DNA of 64,000 nucleotides, from contig CAVZKP010000025.1 of NCBI GenBank assembly GCA_963775875.1, positions 1 to 64,000 on the forward strand, in the 5' to 3' direction. Positions within the stretch are counted from its first letter, which is position 1. Every line of letters begins with the position of its first letter. The notes beneath the pieces were generated by a model. The model saw only the letters and a program-made list of their open reading frames with translations. It made no database searches and was not told where the DNA came from. Positions 1 to 8,583 of the stretch are shown here, piece after piece. The stretch comes from AP-15 sp963775875. GTDB lineage: Bacteria; Pseudomonadota; Alphaproteobacteria; ATCC43930; CGMCC-115725. Both the position numbers and the translations under genes were made by a program.

Positions 1-366
1 GAAACAGACTGAGGATGTAGGTGATCCGCTGCTGAATGTCGGGAATCTTCGCCATAAACTGTTCGAGCGTGTCAGCGTTGATGATAGCGACATCCACTCC
101 TTTGAGGTAGAGCAGCGCCTCAACATTCTCGGTCGGACCACGTGTCACGATCGGCAACACTTGCAGATTGTCGCCGTCGTCCACCACACGAGAGGTGTCG
201 GTTGCGAACCGCAGCGGCGCACCTTGAGTTGCCCGGCGGCTAGTCCGACGGTCCATGCATTGATCTTGGCTATCTCCGCTGTATCGAATTCTTTGGTTGA
301 TGCGCTTCCTGCTATCGCAAAAGATGCGATACCCAGCAACCAAACAAGCCAACTCTTCGACTGCAT
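1..366 (-). pseudogene. TAXI-family TRAP transporter solute-binding protein, frameshifted and cut by window edge
   Basis: The reverse strand opens with a signal peptide (SWLVWLLGIASFAIAGSAS, residues 4-22) and the TAXI-type stretch INAWTVGLAAGQ. Near base 222 the frame changes by one. In the new frame the sequence continues RFATDTSRVVDDGDNLQVLP, then VTRGPTENVEALLYLKGVDV and INADTLEQFMAKIPD up to base 1. That order and those motifs are typical of periplasmic TAXI solute-binding proteins, which deliver small carboxylates to TRAP permeases. The C-terminal part lies outside the window. With the single indel corrected, the first ~120 residues read cleanly, so this is a recent pseudogene or an assembly indel. 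Family call is firm; the substrate is unknown. Confidence 0.75.
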
Positions 367-379
367 GTGCAGACATCCC

Positions 380-1256
380 CTAATGTGTTGCTAAGTTTGT
401 TATCCTGCGCCCTGTCAGGCTCCTCAGACGCTTAATGGCTTCCATTTCACCTAGCGCCTCAGCTCTTCGATACCATGCTTCGGCTGCGACCGGGTCAGAT
501 TTGATGCCCCGCAGATTGCGGGCGGCGAGCAAGGCAGGATCATATGTCTCCGCCAGTTTCGAGTGCGGCGACACCAACACCAGCATCGGCGGCTCGCTGG
601 TACAACGTCCTGGCAGCCGACACGTCTCCCAAGCTGAGCATCATGTTCCCCCGGTCTAATAGTATATGTTGCACTGAGGACGGCAAGCTTGAAGTCTTGG
701 GCAGATCAGGGAGAGGTGTTGTAGTATGATCTGCTCTCCTGCTTTACAGGAGTGGGTGGCGCCAAGCTCGGAGACTTGGGTAGACCAAACAGAGGTGTCG
801 TTGTGACATTACTCTCCTGCGTCACAGGGGTGGGTGGCGCTAATGCCGGCGAGTGTTCGGACACGACCAGAGCCAAGGTTTCGACATAACTTGCGACCGC
901 GCTCGCAAACGCCGTACGGTATCTCTCTCCTCGGGATCGCGCGCCTCGTCGGCATTCTTTTTCAATCGTGCAGGGAAATTCATCAGCAAGTGAAGTCCCT
1001 CCGGGGACGCGCTGGTCAGCAAACCTCCCGCTGAAATCAACATATTGGTGACTTCGGAGGTCTGACTTCGTGCGAGCGCGTCCTCGATCTGCGCTAGCAA
1101 CGACGCGATTTGATCGTCGGCTTCGATGGGCCTGGACGGGCTACGTTGCTCGTCTGCTAAAACAGGCTCGAATGAGATGGAACAAAAGGCTAGCCCGAGC
1201 GCCACGAATATTGCAAGGGCGCGGAAAGCCTTGCTGCTATCGTAGCGTGTCATCAT
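380..1256 (-). pseudogene. Secreted Sel1/TPR-like protein with a repeated Pro/Thr linker, broken by three indels
   Basis: The chosen start (MMTRYDSSKAFRALAIF) gives a signal peptide ending near VLADEQ. A helical segment (ADDQIASLLAQIEDALARSQ) follows, then a Pro/Thr-rich linker (LAPPTPVTQES) containing two copies of a TTTPLxxLPKxxSL module. The C-terminus is Sel1-like: SLGDVSAARTLYQRAADAG, AARNLRGIKSDPVAAEAWY and RRAEALGEMEAIKRLRSL. The parts lie in different frames, with shifts near 895, 748 and 545, so no continuous protein is made. Proteins with an exported N-terminus and a Sel1 tail of this kind are common, uncharacterised alphaproteobacterial hypotheticals. The product would act in the periplasm or envelope; its role is unknown. 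Confidence 0.6.
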
Positions 1257-1683
1257 CCGCCTTTCGTGACCACCGTTACGATGTAGCATGTAACATGCGG
1301 GTGCAATCACTATCTGAGTAGGAAATGCTCGAACTTTAGGGTTAATACCTGTGACCCAAGCTGATCGGCTTGCTTGGTCTTCGGTTTGCAGACCGGCAGC
1401 AGCAGATAGACCCTTCAATTGGAATACGTTCAGCCAGTCGATAGCAGACACTGCGGCGTGAGAGCATGTGACGATCAACAGTCTTCGTTCTGCCGGTCCC
1501 AAAACACACGTAATGCAAGCGGTCTTGCACTACGGTTGAACTTAACAGGCGCAGCGGCGCCCGGACGCGGTGGCAGGTGTCGCGGAGGGGATGTCCCGAT
1601 CGATGTTGAAATAAGCACAGCGGTGTTGCTCGCCCCGAGCCCGTAGGCTCCGGGCGTCGAATTCCTTGAGGGAAAGCAACGCC
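1257..1683. other. Intergenic stretch, no supported gene
   Basis: Open frames here are short or antisense and show no recognisable protein. The right part presumably contains the left end of the adjacent IS256 remnant, but I could not identify a matching terminal inverted repeat. Confidence 0.5.
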
Positions 1684-2958
1684 ATGACGAGAACTACCAT
1701 ACCGCGCAATCTCGCCGTCACGCCCCGCGTGGAAGAAGCGTGGCAAGCTGTGGACGCCTGCTTTGGACGCTTCTGTCTGACCGCCGGCATAGAAGCGCTT
1801 CAAACCATGATGACCGCCGATGTCGAGGACCTGTGCTGCCGACGGCATGCTCGGAGCCCAGATCGGCGCGGTCACCGCTGGGGCCGCACGCGCGGCAAGA
1901 TCGGCTATCAGGGCGGCAAGGTTGATATCGTCCGCCCCCGGTACGCGGTGCAGACGGCGAGGAACTGCCGCTGCCGAGCTGGACAGCAACGGCAGCCGAG
2001 GACTGGCTTGGCAAGACGGCCATGAACCTGATGCTGATCGGGGTGGCCACCCGCAAGATCGGGCGCGCCGTCCGGCTGCCGGACGGACCACTCCCGCGCG
2101 TCGACGGCGACGGGACGTCGAAGTCGGCCGCCTCGCGCCGGTTCGTGGCGCTGTCCCAGGAGCGATTGGAAGATGGCTCGCCAGCGACATCTCCCAGCTC
2201 GATCTGCTCGTCATTCAGATCGACGGCCTGCGCGTGGCCGAGGACATCGTGCTGATCGGCGCCATCGGCATCGATGGGAAGGGCGACAAGCACATTCTCG
2301 GGCTGGTCGAGGGTGCCACCGAGAACGCCGCAGCGGCCCAGGCACTGCTCGACAATCTCATCGAGCGCGGGCTCGATCCAAAGGTGCCGCGCCTATTCAT
2401 TCTCGATGGAGCGAAGGCGCTCTCGAAGGCGGTACGAGCCACTTTCGGCCGCCAAACGCTGATCCAGCGCTGTCGGTACACAAGGCGCGCAATATCGCCG
2501 AGCGCTGCCCGAAGAAGCACGTTGCCAGCGTCCGCCGGACATTGCGCAAGGCGTGGGAGCTGGATGATGCCGCCGAAGCAGAGCGCCTGATACGGGACCT
2601 GGCCCGACACATGGAGAAGGAAGCGCCCGGCGTGTCAGGCAGCATCTTGGAAGGTCTCAACGAGATGCTCACCGTCAACAGGCTGCGCCTACCGCCCGAG
2701 TTGCGCCGGTCGCTGGCCTGCACGAGCGCGATCGAGAACATGCAGGGTACGATCCGCCGCGTCACAAGAAACGTGAAGCGCTGGCGCGATGCATCGATGG
2801 CTCTGCGATGGGCAGCGGCCGGCATGATGGAGGCGAAGGCGGGCTTCCGTCGATTGAAAGCCTACCGTCAGCTCCCGGCTCTCCGTCGAGCGCTCGCCGC
2901 AACAGCTAGTCGAGCACCATCACCTCTGCACCTGGAGTGTCGGCGCAGTATCGAATAG
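1684..2958 (+). pseudogene. IS256-family (Mutator) transposase, multiply frameshifted
   Basis: The start MTRTTIPRNLAVTPRVEEAW is followed by segments spread over all three plus frames. These are EALQTMMTADVEDLC and GKIGYQGGKVDIVRPR (to ~1960), MNLMLIGVATRKIGRAVR (~2022-2170), QIDGLRVAEDIVLIGAIGID with LDGAKALSKAVRATFGRQ (~2175-2460), and KHVASVRRTLRKAWELDD with SAIENMQGTIRRVTRNVKRW (~2480-2900). Placed end to end these give a nearly full-length IS256-type DDE transposase: a D in IQIDGL, a D in ILDGAK and an E in SAIENM. At least three indels separate the blocks, so it cannot make an active enzyme. Terminal inverted repeats were not found with confidence. Confidence 0.85.
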
Positions 2959-3060
2959 CGACTTAGGAGCGACGCGTGCCGCTATAGCCCCTAGAATGAC
3001 CAGCCCCACCACTTGAAGCACAAATATCAGCCACGGCGGCACAGGTTTGCGCTGCGGCAA
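2920..3060 (-). CDS. Small inner-membrane protein, TTG start, tail possibly cut by the IS256 copy
   Basis: A TTG codon at 3060 has a strong ribosome-binding site (GGGAGGGGAGACA) in front of it and opens a short frame beginning LPQRKPVPPWLIFVLQVVG. It holds one hydrophobic segment (WLIFVLQVVGLVILGAIAA), so the product would be a single-span membrane peptide. It starts just downstream of the 3077-3343 gene and is probably co-transcribed with it. Its last codons run into the degenerate IS256 end, so the natural C-terminus may be lost. Family not recognised. Confidence 0.4.
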   Translation of the reverse strand: MPQRKPVPPWLIFVLQVVGLVILGAIAARVAPKSLFDTAPTLQVQR

Positions 3061-3076
3061 TGTCTCCCCTCCCAGG

Positions 3077-3343
3077 TTAATCGAGCACGATCCCCTGACG
3101 CCTGAACAGCGGATCGGTCGCGCGCTCCAGCGCACGGATCACCGGCCCGATGCGCCGCCGCTCGATCAGCCAGCGACGGCTGCCAGCATCCCATTCGCCG
3201 CCAGCATTGCGCATGAGCGAGTCAAACTCGCGCGGGCAGTGCACGATTATCTGGCGGCCAAGCTGGCCGAACTGACATGGTCCGACATGGGGCGGGATCT
3301 GCTGCTGCATTCGATGATTCTGCTCGCCGGGAGTCCGCGCCAC
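3077..3343 (-). CDS. Small conserved element protein, unknown function
   Basis: The C-terminal two thirds are compact and look conserved: IIVHCPREFDSLMRNAGGEW, DAGSRRWLIERRRIGPVIR and ALERATDPLFRRQGIVLD. Proteins of this size and style occur on alphaproteobacterial plasmids and integrated elements, but I know of no assigned function. The true start may be internal, since the first ~25 residues (MARTPGEQNHRM...) are of low quality. It is followed by the TTG-start membrane peptide and preceded by the 3428-3832 gene on the same strand, suggesting a small minus-strand operon. Confidence 0.6.
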   Translation of the reverse strand: MARTPGEQNHRMQQQIPPHVGPCQFGQLGRQIIVHCPREFDSLMRNAGGEWDAGSRRWLIERRRIGPVIRALERATDPLFRRQGIVLD

Positions 3344-3427
3344 AAGCGTTCGGCACAGAAAGGAACGCTATTTAATACCAGCCGGCATCTCACTCTCCGG
3401 TCGCATCGTCATCCGCGAACGTCGCGA

Positions 3428-3832
3428 TCAGGACTGACCGCCCTCCACTGCCCGCCGAGTAACATAAAAGCCGGCCTCAGTAAGTGCTTTCATCACGGCG
3501 TGTTTCTGTCCCACAGTTGCTCCATTCGCTTGGGCAAATCCGACAGCCTCGTCGCGAATGCGCCTTGTCGCGGCCCTGTGGGTCTTGTCCACCGGCAGTT
3601 TCCATTTTTGAGTAGGACCATCCTCAACGGCTACGGACAGGTGGCCCTCTTCCACACGGGGATGCATCACCCGTTTCGCAAATCGTCGCGCCCCTCGGCC
3701 CCGTCGTCCGCCACCACCCCGCCCAGCAGGAAGCTTAAAAATCCGGCGAAGCACCTCATCCTCTGTGTCCCCGAATTTTCCACGTTTTGCGATTGCCTCC
3801 CACACTTCATCGGTCAAGTTCACACGATGCAC
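3428..3832 (-). CDS. Small basic protein with RHH/SeqA-N-like N-terminus
   Basis: The N-terminus (MHRVNLTDEVWEAIAKRGKF, then GDTEDEVLRRIFKLPAG) has the strand-helix-helix pattern of ribbon-helix-helix proteins, close in layout to the N-terminal oligomerisation domain of SeqA. A Gly/Arg-rich linker (GRGGGGRRGRGARRFAKRV) follows, then a C-terminal domain with VGFAQANGATVGQKHAVMKA. The gene opens the minus-strand group ending at 2920. A run of TAGTG repeats lies just upstream (3842-3893) and could be its own operator. DNA-binding or autoregulatory function is inferred from fold pattern only. Confidence 0.6.
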   Translation of the reverse strand: MHRVNLTDEVWEAIAKRGKFGDTEDEVLRRIFKLPAGRGGGGRRGRGARRFAKRVMHPRVEEGHLSVAVEDGPTQKWKLPVDKTHRAATRRIRDEAVGFAQANGATVGQKHAVMKALTEAGFYVTRRAVEGGQS

Positions 3833-3841
3833 TGCGGGCCT

Positions 3842-3893
3842 CCACTAGTCTGACTAAAAACCACTAAACAGATAATCCACTAAGGCACTAAAT
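3842..3893 (-). promoter_or_regulatory. Cluster of TAGTGG/TAGTGC repeats upstream of the RHH-like gene
   Basis: On the plus strand CCACTAG, CCACTAAA, CCACTAAG and GCACTAAA occur within about 50 bases, with a related GACTAAA between them. The cluster begins 10 bases upstream of the start codon at 3832. Short direct repeats in this position are typical operators of RHH repressors, so autoregulation is plausible. No footprint or matching site elsewhere supports it. Confidence 0.35.
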
Positions 3894-4291
3894 TCAAGTG
3901 GCAAAGCTTGCCGGCATCGTGCTTTGCGTGTCATCTCAGGGGGGCGCACAATCAGCATGCCGCCGTGCTCTCGGCCCTCAAGGACGGGCCGCTGCGCGGT
4001 GCTGCCGCATCCTTGACCGCGTAGACGCGGACGCCCGCGTTTACGCATGGCGGGAGCAGTAGTGTCATCATGGCACAAGCCAAGCTGCTGGAGAAGTATA
4101 GGATCTCGCAGTCTGTGCTGGAGCCCGGTGTACGCGCCCGGGAGCTTCGCCAAGGGTCGCACCGCCGTAGCTGCCAACCAGCGCTGCGTAATATGTCAGC
4201 ACTATAACTAAATGGGCCCGTAGTCTATTATATTGCACTTCGCAGACAAGACTTGATAACCTGAATCCGATTAACCATTGGAGCATTTGAC
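3894..4291. other. Intergenic stretch, no supported gene
   Basis: Antisense frames here (e.g. 3854-4177) have no family resemblance and look like noise. The right end holds the promoter and ribosome-binding region of the gene at 4292 (GGAGCATTTGAC directly before ATG). Confidence 0.4.
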
Positions 4292-4477
4292 ATGAACGAG
4301 CGTTTTTCCGCACTCACCGCAGTGCGTTCCCTCCAGGCAGCGATCGCCGTGGTGCACGAGAACGATCTGGCCGTGCTGGGCGACACGAACCATGACATCC
4401 AAACCGCAGCCGACGAACTGGATGAGCTGCTCTCTGATCTGTTCGATCGAGTCGAAGATCAGCGGGCGTTCGCATGA
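4292..4477 (+). CDS. Small acidic protein, unknown function
   Basis: A 61-residue acidic protein (start MNERFSALTAVRSLQAA, end DLFDRVEDQRAFA) with helical, coiled-coil-like periodicity in QTAADELDELLSDLFDRV. A good Shine-Dalgarno (GGAG) precedes the ATG. Its stop overlaps the start of the next gene (ATGA overlap), so the pair is translationally coupled. Small coupled genes like this are typical of phage or plasmid accessory operons. No function recognised. Confidence 0.55.
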   Translation: MNERFSALTAVRSLQAAIAVVHENDLAVLGDTNHDIQTAADELDELLSDLFDRVEDQRAFA

Positions 4478-4794
4478 TGGGGCGCCTTGGTATAAAGGAG
4501 CAGATGACACCTGACGCCCTCGCGGCTTGCGAGGAGCTGGGCCGTAAGATCAGGGCGGTGGAAGACCAATTTGATCTGGCGCGCGAGCTGGAGGATGAGC
4601 AGGAAATGCTTGCCCTTGCGCGACGCGATCTCCCGCCAGTATTGGCCGACCTATCGGCCACGGTCGCCATGGCGCGCGCGATTGATCCGGTCAAATGGGG
4701 ACCAGCAGCCGAACTGGTGGAGCGCATGCTTGAGGAGTGCGAGCGAAATAACACGGACGTGTTACGCGATCTTGCAGAAGGAACCTTCGAGTGA
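4474..4794 (+). CDS. Small helical acidic protein, coupled to the preceding gene
   Basis: The 106-residue product is almost entirely helical and charged: EELGRKIRAVEDQFDLAREL, EDEQEMLALARRDLPPVLA, VERMLEECERNNTDVLRDL. It starts inside the stop codon of the 4292-4477 gene. A start at residue 11 (MTPDALAACEEL) is also possible. Coding quality is good in this frame and poor in the others. I do not recognise a family. Confidence 0.55.
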   Translation: MMGRLGIKEQMTPDALAACEELGRKIRAVEDQFDLARELEDEQEMLALARRDLPPVLADLSATVAMARAIDPVKWGPAAELVERMLEECERNNTDVLRDLAEGTFE

Positions 4795-4857
4795 GCCGTG
4801 TTCCCGTCAAACATAGCACCCGCATTCTGAAACAGCGGAGTCATATTGCGACGGATC

Positions 4858-5560
4858 AGATGCGCTGAAGCCGCCACGGTCCTGAGCCGCTCGGCCACTT
4901 CAATCCGCTGCACGATGCCAAGATCACCGTTGTAGACCTCGCGATCGTAGTCGTTCTCGACCTGCATGACCTTGTCGCCCGGGCAGAAGGTCCAGCCAAA
5001 GCGCTCAACGCGCGCTTCGCCAGGTGGATTAAGGGCCTTCTGGAGCTCGATGTTCAACGAGCGCGCGCGCCAAGGCCACCACGGTTCATCAGACATAGCA
5101 CCTGAGCATCGCGGATCGGGTCCAGACCGAAGGCCTTGGGAATGCGGTCCCGCACGAGCGCGATGACTTTGTCGATACCCTCCTCTGGCTGCGCCGCATC
5201 GATGAAGTAAAAGTCCGACTCCAACGGGCGGTGGATGGTCTTCGCCTCCAGCCCGGTACTCTCCGACAGCCGCTTGGCCGCCCGGCCCGTGGGCGCGCAA
5301 AGCGCCACGTGAACCTGCTTGGCGATCAGGATCTTCAGGATTGAGTTGACCAGGGTGGTCTTGCTCACGCCGGGACCGCCGGTGATCACCAGCACCTTGC
5401 TCGAGAGGGCGATCCGGACTGCCTCACGCTGGCTGGCGGCCAGCTGCAGACCCCGGCGCTCGACCCAAGGGATTGCCCTGGCGGCGTCGATCGGCGGCCA
5501 GGCTGGCCCGGCAGACACGAGAATCCGCAGTCGTTCGGCAATTGTCTGCTCGGCGCCCAT
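4858..5560 (-). pseudogene. RecD2-like helicase remnant with internal deletion and frameshift
   Basis: The reading starts with AERLRILVSAGPAWPP and the conserved block LQLAASQREAVRIALSSKVL followed by Walker A VITGGPGVSKTTLVN. The second glycine of the usual GxGKT is replaced by serine. After APTGRAAKRLSESTGLEAKT the sequence jumps to DFYFIDAAQPEEGIDKVIAL, so roughly a hundred residues holding Walker B and motif III are missing. Near 5066 two extra bases in a GC run shift the frame. The other frame continues SLNIELQKALNPPGEARVE and CPGDKVMQVENDYDREVYNG, then loses homology at ~4860. Both ends are lost as well. It cannot be an active 5'-3' helicase. Confidence 0.75.
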
Positions 5561-5990
5561 CGATCACCCGTAATGCGAGTCCATCATGGCGCGCGTCAAT
5601 GCGCCGTAAAGTGACGCCGGTGCTGTCAACTGGGCGGTCGATCAGGCGGAGCGGAAGGCGCGCTGCAGGTAGAGATAGGCGAGTTCGAACTCGATCTTGT
5701 TCGCCATTGCCTCGCCTCGCTCGCGGTTTTCCGGTAATCGCGATCACGCCGCCAGCTAAACACGTTGCCGATTCAGCACTTCCAAATTGTTCACGGTAGA
5801 CTGAATATCGCGGCCCTTCCTCGGTGCTCATGAACGCTGCACGGGGGGCCAGTTTTCACCGTAAGGAGGTGACTGCCTCGATCACCTCTCGTTGCCGCCC
5901 TCCCGGATGACGACAAGCGGCATTGTGCAGCGTCCCGGACCGAAGAGCTAGATGATCCGCAAGATGGGGTTCTCGGTGGTTCAGCGGCGA
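5561..5990. other. Intergenic stretch with one small hairpin, no supported gene
   Basis: A 7-bp hairpin (GAGGTGA...TCACCTC, about 5866-5888) lies here. A 21-codon minus-strand frame (5642-5707, MANKIEFELAYLYLQRAFRSA minus the last residue) has protein-like composition but no known family. Nothing else is supported. Confidence 0.35.
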
Positions 5991-6809
5991 TCACTCTACG
6001 GTCGGTAAGGGGGCAAGCCTGGAAAAATGCGAGGAAACGTCAAGCATTCGCCCGGCGGTTACCTGGCAGTAATGTGGTGACGCCTCAAATCCTACAAAGT
6101 TTCGATGGAGGCGGAAGCACGCTTCGGCCTCCGACCCCGAACCGAGGAATGGGATGAACACCAGATTGCCCCTGTCGGATGACGCCTCGATCATCCGACG
6201 GGCGTTTTCGACAGGCTTTTCAGTTGGATGTAGTTGCTTTCGATAAGAGCAGACTTGCGGAATGTCGTCCCAGACGCTCGTAGCGCGCTTATAATCCCTA
6301 CGCCGTACTGTGCGTTTCCCATTTGAATAGTCGATCTTGCCTTTCCGGAGGTGCGGCAGCATTAGCGTACTGCTCTCGACTGGCTTGAAGTCATGCTCAC
6401 CCTTTACATTTACACAAATCTCTTCGCGATTGAACCCCCAGCCCTTCCCTCGTGAGCGTTGTTTCTTCCAGGTGATCGTGGCGGCGTGATTCAGGTGTTT
6501 GTTCAGGAGAAGTTGCACATAAGGGTAGAGGGTGATCGCAGAGTAAACGTAGCAGGCCCCACCATTCCTCAGGACACGCGCGAAGTGACCGAATAGCGTA
6601 TCGAGCCAATCGAGATAGTCCGTGAGGCTGTTCCACTGATTGGCCCACTCAACATCGATGACGCCAAAGTATGGAATATCGGCAATGAGCAGATCGATGG
6701 AGCATGTCCGGACACGGGTTATTAGACTCATCGTGTCTCCGCAGCCGATGCTTCCGCTCACGAGGGGCACGGGGCTTCGAGAGTCTGAGAATGTATTTAT
6801 GGTGAGCAT
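5991..6809 (-). CDS. Site-specific DNA methyltransferase (N6-A or N4-C, permuted class)
   Basis: The chosen start (MLTINTFSDSRSPVPLVSG) has GGGGA eight bases upstream. The catalytic motif IV is ADIPYFGVIDVEWANQW, a known variant of DPPY in this group (xIPY...W..QW). The middle has HFARVLRNGGACYVYSAIT. The SAM-binding part comes last: QLHPTEKPVENARRMIEAS then VFIPFLGSGSEAEACFRL and FVGFEASPHYCQV. The order catalytic then AdoMet motif marks a permuted (beta-type) enzyme of about 270 residues. No cognate restriction gene is adjacent, so it may be an orphan or phage-type modification enzyme. Target base and sequence cannot be read from the gene. Confidence 0.85.
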   Translation of the reverse strand: MLTINTFSDSRSPVPLVSGSIGCGDTMSLITRVRTCSIDLLIADIPYFGVIDVEWANQWNSLTDYLDWLDTLFGHFARVLRNGGACYVYSAITLYPYVQLLLNKHLNHAATITWKKQRSRGKGWGFNREEICVNVKGEHDFKPVESSTLMLPHLRKGKIDYSNGKRTVRRRDYKRATSVWDDIPQVCSYRKQLHPTEKPVENARRMIEASSDRGNLVFIPFLGSGSEAEACFRLHRNFVGFEASPHYCQVTAGRMLDVSSHFSRLAPLPTVE

Positions 6810-7559
6810 CGGAAGTTCCCCAATGTAAACTGGGCAAGAAGGTGGCAAGTCGACGCTCCGTTTGACGCGCTAAACAAAGGGATCAAGGATCACATTATCA
6901 CTAAGCTGGGATTTCAGGTCAGTTCGGGTTGTTGTCGGCTTACTTGGCCCTCTCAAAGAGTCAAAATCACTGTGCAGCGGTACTAGTGCAGTTGCCGGCA
7001 TTTGCTGCCATCGCGCTGGCCGAAGCTGTCGCAAGACTGCCAAAGGCATGAGATCGACACACGAGCCGGGACGATAGGTTTGGGCTTTCGTACTTTGGCG
7101 CCAGCTTGTCGATGATCGGTTGCAGCGTTGAGTTCGCTATCAGTCGCCTCGGACTTCATACGGAACGCGCGGGCGTGTTCGACGAACTCCATCGGTATGC
7201 GGGGATCAATCAAGGTCGACTGCATGCCATTGTAGGTAACGAGCTGTTGCACCGCGGTCAAGCAATTGCTGTATCATCCGGGTATCGGCGAAGGCCCGGT
7301 TAGGCCGAGCGAAGTTCAGACAAGATTCTGGTGAAGGTCCACGAAGACCCGGGGAAAGCCCAGGAAGCCGGTGAAAGTTCAGGAAGCGATGAATACTCCT
7401 GACCCAGCCAGAATCACATAGCACGGCGGCAGCGCCGGTGTTATGACCCATGGCCTGAACAGGAGGCCGAGCAATGACACACGAACGAATTGGTTGATGC
7501 TGCGGTTGCGGTGATGGAAGGTGCACTGAACTCACCGGGCTTCAATGCGCTCGACTTGG
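6810..7559. other. Gene-poor stretch with degenerate short repeats
   Basis: No frame here has a recognisable product. A minus-strand frame at 6983-7261 (LIDPRIPMEFVEHARAFRMK) looks partly protein-like but is short and unidentified. Three degenerate ~20-bp direct repeats (GTGAAGGTCCACGAAG, GGGAAAGCCCAGGAAG, GTGAAAGTTCAGGAAG) run from 7331 to 7390. Confidence 0.35.
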
Positions 7560-7931
7560 CGACATCTTGGCCGCGCACAGCCGCATGATCGTCATGTCCG
7601 TGATCTACAGCGTTCCAGATTGCGTGGAGGCTGATAAGGTGATCGGCGGCTCATCGATCCGACTCATGACGACCGGCTCGACGTCATCGAGTGTGACCTT
7701 CAGGTACGCGATACTGGCGGCAGTTACCCCGCCGTCGGCGGAGACGGATGCGATGCTGGGCACGCGTCTCCACGCACTACCGGCTTCACGCTTCAGCTCC
7801 GCGCCGCAAATGTATCGTATCGACGTCATCATTACAGTAAGGCTGTGGAAAGTGGGTGTTTGAGGATTGAGGTGGTCCAGGTTTTCCCATTCATGAACAA
7901 TCGCATTTTCGGGGTCCAGCATACGTCGCAC
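7560..7931 (-). pseudogene. Remnant of a plasmid pRiA4b ORF-3-like protein
   Basis: The frame contains IAYLKVTLDDVEPVVMSRID EPPITL (split here for length), the N-terminal signature of pRiA4b ORF-3-like proteins, which normally continue into a ~180-residue domain. Here the frame stops soon after at 7605, and neighbouring frames give no clean continuation. The upstream 70 residues (MLDPENAIVHEWENLDHLNP) are not part of that family. The family is widespread on alphaproteobacterial plasmids and its function is unknown. This copy is truncated and probably non-functional. Confidence 0.45.
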
Positions 7932-8583
7932 TTGTTGATCGTCGTTCCAGGACCAGTTTCACATTGTGCAACGCGCGCCTTCTCATGGCTGTCGAGGGCC
8001 GATGGAACTGACGCCGCGAAGTGCTGTGGGTGTTGCATTCGGAAGGTTCACGCACGCGTTGTCGCCGCTGCTGCATGGGGATCGTCGGCTGCGCCGAACC
8101 GTGCAAACTTCGCCGCATGAGCTCCTCCCATTTGTAGTTTCCCGAGCTCGCGGTCGCCCTCGCTGTGGGATTCGTTCGTTCGTTTCACAGTCCTCTTCTA
8201 CATAGAAGGACACAGGTGGCCAAACGCGAGATCCACGCCGGTGCGGCAGCTTGGAAGCGCGTCAAGGGCAGAACAACCGTTGCTCAACAGAGCCGAGTTA
8301 AGGATTTCCTTATCTTGGTCATATACCGTAACGGTTTGGTCCGGCGCAGGTGGCGATCAGTCCGGTCGGATCGGCATGGCGGGCCACCGGCTTCGGGCCG
8401 CGCGTTCACCGGTGCAGACAGCGAGACACGCACGGCTATCCAAGGAACTCCGATCTGCTGCCGATGATCCTCGCCGTGGTGTTTGACGCCGATGGCAGAC
8501 CAATCTGCTCAGAGTTGGCCGGGCAACGCCGCCGATGGCAGCGAGCTGATCCCGATGATCGGTTCAGCTGACTGACGGGTACT
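7932..8583. other. Intergenic stretch, no supported gene
   Basis: Overlapping frames on both strands are arginine/serine-rich and show no family resemblance. I see no gene here. Confidence 0.4.

Noticed and set aside
840..1502. Long minus-strand frame read as one 220-residue protein
   Set aside because: Its first 80 codons precede the natural signal-peptide start and its last ones follow a frameshift. Only the middle is real.
1342..2293. Long minus-strand frames opposite the IS256 remnant
   Set aside because: Arg/Ser-rich antisense shadows of a clear transposase on the plus strand.
5860..5890. TAAGGAGGTGA resembling the anti-Shine-Dalgarno end of 16S rRNA
   Set aside because: The surrounding bases do not match 16S rRNA. 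It is only a small hairpin.
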